Source of the DNA: Zhengitettix transpicula
Lineage: Eukaryota; Arthropoda; Insecta; Orthoptera; Tetrigidae
NCBI GenBank assembly: GCA_037074705.1
Contig: CM073591.1
Location: 75,622,532-75,686,531, forward strand
Direction of reading: 5' to 3'
DNA: 64,000 nucleotides
The notes under the pieces were generated by a model. That model had not been told where the DNA came from. It was given only the letters and a program-made list of their open reading frames with translations, and searched no databases. Each line of letters starts with the position of its first letter. Position 1 is the first letter of the stretch. Made by a program: the position numbers and the translations under genes. Shown here in pieces: positions 58,488 through 64,000 of the stretch.

Positions 58488-58958
58488 GATTCTCTCGCAG
58501 GTAACCTGCGAGGGATGTTCTCTCGCAGGCAGAACCTTGTAGGAGAGATACGAAGGGGCTACCTTTGGGGATGCCTTTTTCTCTCCGTTCTTGAACTAAG
58601 GGTCCCACAAGTCCCGCTATTTCCATTGGAATAGTCGGCCAGCTGCCTCCTAAACTGGTCGAGGCACGGAGAAGGGAATGCTGCGTCCCCACAGCAAACT
58701 CCTCTTCCGCTATCGGAAGGGCGTGGGACAAGTGCCCAATGCCAGACCTACCCGATGCAGGTTTTTCTAGGGTTTTCCCTGCATTTCTTTAGGCGAATGC
58801 CGGGTAGGATCCTTAAAATATAGCCCGGGGGCCCTAGTATCCCTTGGCTACCTTCTTCTACCCTTCCGCATCCCCCCTTTCAAATCCCTTCCTATGCTAT
58901 GAAAGGGGAATTGCCCAACGTGGATTACCCTCATGTAACCTGTTGCCCTAAAAAAAGG
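58488..58958 (+). mobile_element. Family R1 retroposon, copy G
   Basis: It starts with GATTCTCTCGCAGGTAACCT and the alternating inverted motifs, lacks about 100 bp of the body between CCACAAGTC and CCGCTATTTCC, and ends CCTGTTGCCCTAAAAAAA. The antisense frame 58471-58731 is altered by the deletion. Confidence 0.85.
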
Positions 58959-58959
58959 A

Positions 58960-60060
58960 TTCAAAAATAGATATAGCAAAAAGTAATATTTATGGGACGG
59001 TGGGGGGGGGGGAGATTAGAGTGACATGCGACATGTCTCATCCCAGTGAAAGCCTATCTCCTAAAATAGATTTGTACTGGGCGACGGGGTTGTTTCGGTG
59101 CTTCTATCATTAAAATTGGTTCATATGTGGTTCTAGTTGTCCTTATTAAGGATGATAGAGGAAGGCTACTTCAATACAGAAGTATAAATTATGATATTAT
59201 AGTCTATTTTAAATTAGAAGACATTTGGCGGATGTTTCCCGCTAGGCATGTGACGTTGAATAAACCATTCACAACGCTCGGAATGAAGCAGCGTTGGGGA
59301 ACAATAGCGGTGTTATTCTTCAAACTGTTTTCAGTTAGCTGTATAAGTCGAGTGTCGTACGTGCCCCCTTCCACGCGGATACACAAGGGGACTTCTAGTT
59401 TAAAACAGACTATAGTAAGGCACCATCCTGCAAGAAGGGAAACTTATTAGTTTCCAATATTAGATTAGGACTTCTTTAACTGTACATTAGTAGTGCAGTA
59501 ATGTGTAAATATAAATCTTGGCCGGTTGAAAATCCTTCAAAAGAGGAAACTGGAAGGTTTGTAAGAAAAATAGTAAAGAATATTAATTTCGTCTATAAAG
59601 AAAAAAATATGAAGATAATAACAAAAAGAAGGAACATGCTGTAATAATATTCTTAAGAAGTTCTAATAAATTGTTATAGGAGTTTAAATGGAGGCTAAAA
59701 ACCTTTGAGAATACTCTAAAATAAAATAAAATTTTGGATGCGGTAAGTTCTGCAATGTGGAGTGAAGAAACCCGAAAGACTTGTGACCGAAGGCAATAAA
59801 AAGTTTTATAATAAGAGTAGGAATTCATAAATAATTTTACTATTAAGTTGAGGCGTATGTACACAAAATAGTTAATTCATTTTATTGCATCATTTATTTG
59901 TATGTGAGGAATGTATACAACAAAACTATTAAAGAACAAATTTTCCGTCTATTTCGACAGTCTGTTGTTTGTTTATTATTAATGTGAACACACCTACATC
60001 AGTCTCAATATATTTAATGGTTAAAAGATTTTAATATGAAAACCTACACATATAGAATCC
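58960..60060. other. No gene recognised
   Basis: One plus frame, 59127-59450 (107 codons), overlaps a 60-codon minus frame; it resembles nothing I know. A G-run lies at 59001. Otherwise AT-rich. Confidence 0.25.
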
Positions 60061-60068
60061 AGTATTTT

Positions 60069-60320
60069 AGGTGTATGCAGGCTTTGTATAGGGTAATCCA
60101 CATAGTGCCAACTCCCATCGTATAGCATAGGAAAAGGAGTGAAAGGGGGGATGCGGAAAGGTAGGGCAAGGTAGCCAAGGGTTAACTAGGACCACCGGGC
60201 TATGGTTTTGGATCCTACCCGGCAATTCGCCTAAAAGTGATGCAGGGAAATCCTTAGAAAAACCTGCATCAGGTAGGTCGGGCATTTAGTACTTCTCCCA
60301 CGCCCTTCAGATGGCGGGTG
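60069..60320 (-). mobile_element. Family R1 retroposon, copy H (5'-truncated)
   Basis: AGGCTTTGTATAGGGTAATC, the R1 body GGGTTAACTAGGACCACCGG, and GATGCAGGGAAATCC run to CACGCCCTTCAGATGGCGGG, where R1 similarity ends. Confidence 0.75.
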
Positions 60321-60939
60321 AGCCTAATTTGTACTAAATTGAATACAAATTATTACTGTAAATGACTGCGACTTTTATATGAACGCTTATATGAATTATA
60401 TACTTTTCAGAAAGTTAATAAATATGAAATTTTAATTCTTTTTATAAAATATTTTAAATTTTTATTATCAGTCTCAATTATAATTTTTAATTTCTTAAAA
60501 CAATTCATAGGAACAACTTTCTACTTTAAGCCATCAACGTTACACAATACAACTTTATAAATTTGAGACTTGTATATAATACAAATATCAGTCTTCAGCA
60601 GATAACATTTACCGATTCATAGGGATATTATACATACTTTTAAAAAAAATTACTAATGTAAAATAGTTTATTAAAATGTAATATTAATTCATAATGAAGT
60701 TTAAAATAAAAGCTTTGAAATAATAATTATTTTAATAATACAAAATTAAATACACGATTAAACCGCGAATGGTAACTACATTAATGTAAATATTTAATTT
60801 AAGAGATGAATATGAAATGAAAAATTGTCGAAATCTCCATAAAAATTATGTTTTATTAACATTTAAATGGAGACTGATATAAAGGTGATGATCTTAATAA
60901 TATATAATAGAAATGTTTCATTCATAACTCGATTTTTTT

Positions 60940-61330
60940 AGAGTAACAGATGACATGAGGGTGATCCACGTGGTGGCAACTTCCCTTTAAGGGCATAGGA
61001 AGGGATTTGAAATGGGTGATGCGGAAGGTTAGAGGAAGGTAGCCAAGGGTTAACTTTTTTTTTTTAGGGCAACAGGCTACATGAGGGTAATCCACGTTGG
61101 GAAACCCTTTAATAGCATAGGAAGGGATTTGAAAGGGGGGATGCGGAAGGGTAGAGAATGGTAGCCAAGGGTTAACTAGGGCCCCCGGGCTATATTTTAA
61201 GGATCCTACCCGGCATTGGCATAAAGAAATGCAGGGAAAACCCTAGAAAAACCTGCATCGGGTAGGTCGGGCATTGGGAACTTGTATCACGCCCTTCCGA
61301 TAGCGGGAGAAGGGTTAACTAGAATTCGTG
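60940..61330 (-). mobile_element. Family R1 copy I1, split by copy I2
   Basis: The T-run and GAGTAACAGATGACATGAGG begin I1, which reads to GGTAGCCAAGGGTTAACT (61055). It resumes only as the duplicated AAGGGTTAACT at 61310-61320 and then leaves R1 sequence, so I1 itself is 5'-truncated. Confidence 0.8.
61056..61309 (-). mobile_element. Family R1 copy I2 with 11-bp target-site duplication
   Basis: It is inserted in I1. The plus strand shows a T-run then AGGGCAACAGGCTACATGAG through the body to CCTTCCGATAGCGGGAG. It is flanked by AAGGGTTAACT at 61045-61055 and 61310-61320. The A-tail (T-run on plus) adjoins one duplication and the 5'-truncated end adjoins the other, as expected for LINE-driven retroposition. 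Confidence 0.92.
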
Positions 61331-62440
61331 TTCTATTTAGACTTTTTCAAGCATATTATTATGAGAGAAAGAGTGTTTAACCACAATCACTAAGTATGAA
61401 TGCAATTTGTAGGACGAGGTAGTTTCTTAAATAGTGTCATGTTTCCGTAAAACAGCTTTATTCTGTTAATAACAAGGGGAAATTATAAATATGAAAATTA
61501 ACAAAATTAAAATATTACCGTTATGTAATAACATTCATCCGGTTAGGATAAAAAATATGTTCTTTTACCCCCCGTTTCCGAAGCTACGAATCCACAGAAT
61601 TGCGTAAATTACAGAGCGTCGACATGGAAACCTATATTTAAACAATAATTGTCTCGGTATAATTTAGAATTGCATGCCTTAACATTGAAACCAGTCTTGA
61701 TCTTGATCGTAATCTCAACCTACGCAAGATAAATAAAAACCCACAGCCCATCTAAGACTAAACGTCAGAGACTTGGATATTTAAACGTACACAATTTTAA
61801 TACAAGAGGCAGTAAAACTAGTACCAGCTCTTTCAGTTACTCAGAAAGGAGTCCATTATAATGCTATTAGTATTCTTAACAAACTTCCTGTTTACACCGA
61901 ATTAAAAATAGAAACACAGTAGTACTATACGTACGACTTCCAAAAACTCGTTTTTCTAACGACGTTCCAGTCATCTGAGTATTCAACATATTCTTGAGTG
62001 AATAAAAATCTTCATTCCGCCAAGAACTAACAGAAATTTTACCAAATTCCGTCCGATAAACTAATTCGGGGAATAAAGCTTATCTGAAAATACGATTCAA
62101 TCAAAGCAAGATTGATTTAAGTACAAAGAGCAGAAACAACTATTTTTTCTACATTGTTATTCGTGTCCAATTAGAGCCATCACTTAAAATCAATATCTCT
62201 TTAGCATTGAACATTACGGTATTAATACTAATTATATACTGAAATACATTTTTATGTTTTCCAAAAAAGAAAAACCGCCTTCCGAGACTTCTGAGTTTTC
62301 TGACTTTTAATATTTTTTTTAGATGAACTGAATTTCCATACAGAGAAACTGGTTTGACTTCCATCTTTTAACCGTTGTTTCTGCGGAGTTTTCCACATAT
62401 TTTTAATCCTTCGCTCAATGGAATGTAATATTTACCGTTG
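61330..62440. other. No gene recognised
   Basis: AT-rich sequence; a short minus frame at 62149-62364 is unsupported. Confidence 0.25.
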
Positions 62441-62444
62441 ATGA

Positions 62445-62775
62445 GAGGAGCCCCCAAGGATGCAGACTTCTCCGGCGCTAGGCACTATCTCGACTGAGAG
62501 TTGTTTATCTATGTCGTGATCTCCTGTGAATTACTGTCCTTATCACGGTTACCTCTTGAACGACCCTACTTTAGGAAGATACCATAACTGATCTGTCTTT
62601 TGATCATCGAGAATCACTGGTCTTACGGATCGCTATCCTCGACGCCCAGATTGCTTTTATCAAGAAACTAACCGTGACAGTGGTAGTAGCTTACTCCAGA
62701 TGGACAACTTACAACTCACGGAATATTCTTCGAAAACGGAAGAATTGTACGAGTTTCCATTTGAAAAAAAAAATA
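62445..62775 (+). pseudogene. Coding-looking segment interrupted by in-frame TGA codons
   Basis: One frame (codons at positions divisible by 3) reads EEPPRMQTSPALGTISTES then CLSMS, TGA, SPVNYCPYHGYLLNDPTLGR, YHN, TGA, SVF, TGA, SSRITGLTDRYPRRPDCF, YQETNRDSGSSLLQMDNL and TEYSSKTEELYEFPFE. The composition (Ser, Tyr, Pro, acidic patches) looks like a cytoplasmic tail. All three stops are TGA, one step from CGA (Arg), so mutation decay of a former coding sequence fits. An exon of a real gene in another reading is possible but less likely. The family is not recognised. Confidence 0.35.
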
Positions 62776-62939
62776 GATAAACCTCATCCAATCACCAGTA
62801 TTCCAACTATAATGACTAGAAAGCAGACAATGGAAATTCTCGCCGGAATAATTATAATTAGGCCCTATCAAAATAAATTAAATAGCCAGTAAGTTTGAAA
62901 ACATTTTAGTTATTTATGTTTTCATAACTTTTAAAAAAA

Positions 62940-63150
62940 TCACAACGTTTCATCCTTTATTTTCGTACATCTTCAGGTGAAGCAGATTAAAAATACAATA
63001 AGATCTTCTAACAAATATAAAATTGTAATTTATTTTCAACTTTTAGAATAAAAAATTCACACCAAACATTTTATTATTAATCTGTATCACGTGAAGAAGT
63101 CCAAAAATAAGAGATGAAACGTTGTGATGTTTTCAATTATGAAATAAATA
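62940..63150. repeat. Foldback with Penelope-like GAAACGTTGTG ends
   Basis: CACAACGTTTCATCCTTTAT (62941) and GATGAAACGTTGTGATG (63113) face each other; each is linked to a GTGAAGA or CTGAAGA motif. It is about 190 bp long, like the 1.6-kb foldback. Confidence 0.5.
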
Positions 63151-63159
63151 AATGTTTTT

Positions 63160-64000
63160 TACCATACAGGCTATTGTATTTATTTTGTTATCAATAACGA
63201 GTCAGATATAATATAATAATTATCATTCCATACTTTCATTTTGACATTCCCGTCACTCAGACTTACTACGCTCTCATTTAATGGACGTCGAAAGAAAAGA
63301 GTAGACTGCGTTTAGCCTTACATCCTTACGTACTATCTTCAGTTCTCTACAGAATAAATAATTTTCAAATTGAAATTCTCTCTCATTCTGAAAATATAAT
63401 ATAATTTTTTGTGGCCACAGTAAAGTTTACTGAAATATTACAAAAATTTATTACACATTCTAGACGTTTCATTAAAAAAATTAGGACCTCTTCAGGTAAT
63501 AACAATAATTAATAAATGTTAAAGCATTATATTATTCTAATTTTAATTTTGAGTAAACTGAACACTCATTTAATGGTGTTTTAACAGCATATATTTAAAG
63601 TTGCTTTCTGTTAATACGTCTCATTTTGTTTCCTGTTCATTTATAGATAGAACCAAAAATTGAACTTATTCATTCTAATGTATCAAATTTTATTAAAAAT
63701 ATTACATATTCAATTAATTTCTGATTGGAATTTTTCATAGTGGGATGTACCATAATTTCGATTCTTTGTACATAGGATCTACTTCTTCCTCTTAAATCTT
63801 TATTTTTCTTCAAGTAAAATAAATTATGTTAAAACAGTATTAAATCAGAGGGTTTATTAAATAATTTGAATTATATTAAATTAAAATGTTCCTCCAACAA
63901 TCATAAATATCAATCGAAATATGTTTTAATTTTGATGTGGATATTTTTAAGTGTATGATAACAAGATCTCTGCAGCTATACAGTTCAAAAAACGCCCATG
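63160..64000. other. No gene recognised
   Basis: AT-rich sequence. TTACCTGAAGAGGTCC and GAAACGT in reverse at 63463-63500 form another Penelope-like end motif. Nothing else is visible up to the window edge. Confidence 0.3.

Noticed and set aside
59127..59450. A 107-codon plus-strand gene
   Set aside because: No similarity recognised and overlapped by an antisense frame; it is isolated among repeats.

Overview
The window is eukaryotic DNA: AT-rich, with one intron-split gene and many decayed transposable elements. The best organism call is an arthropod, most likely an insect. The evidence is a mariner transposase with insect-type inverted repeats, many Penelope-like, LINE and SINE remnants, and a V-ATPase subunit whose N-terminus looks like insect Vha100. 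I cannot name the species.

The only convincing host gene is on the minus strand at 32844-51552. It encodes the 100-kDa subunit a of the V-ATPase membrane (V0) sector. I could join fifteen coding exons with consistent splice phases into an uninterrupted 856-codon frame plus stop. The introns hold most of the local oddities: a 135-bp tandem triplication over the exon 5 acceptor, a perfect 134-bp inverted repeat beside a tRNA-derived SINE, a broken Ty3/Gypsy-type integrase, elements inserted in (TA)n tracts, and a Penelope-like element only about 70 bp upstream of the start codon.

Left flank (1-32.8 kb): no intact host gene is visible. It holds a small foldback (1.6-1.9 kb), a tandem repeat of about 300 bp units (4.2-5.0 kb), a decayed LINE reverse transcriptase (10.3-11.6 kb), a foldback carrying paired CCAAT and TATA boxes (16.4-16.7 kb), two dead mariner copies (18.9-20.2 and 25.2-26.2 kb), a second LINE RT remnant (26.3-26.6 kb) and a GIY-YIG endonuclease remnant (29.5-29.8 kb). 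Right flank (51.6-64 kb): a Penelope-like element with inverted terminal repeats, a nested hAT-like remnant, a LINE RT with its YADD box, another GIY-YIG fragment, and a coding-looking segment with in-frame TGA codons (62.4-62.8 kb).

Two dispersed families link the whole window. Family R1 is a GC-rich retroposon, up to about 550 bp, present about ten times; poly(A) tails, 5' truncation and an exact 11-bp target-site duplication show how it moves. Family M is a 0.7-1 kb element found about seven or eight times, several copies lying in or beside (TA)n arrays and having short ATTGTARTAAT-like terminal inverted repeats. R1 and M are the best candidates here for undescribed elements. I see no operons, CRISPR arrays or prokaryotic systems.
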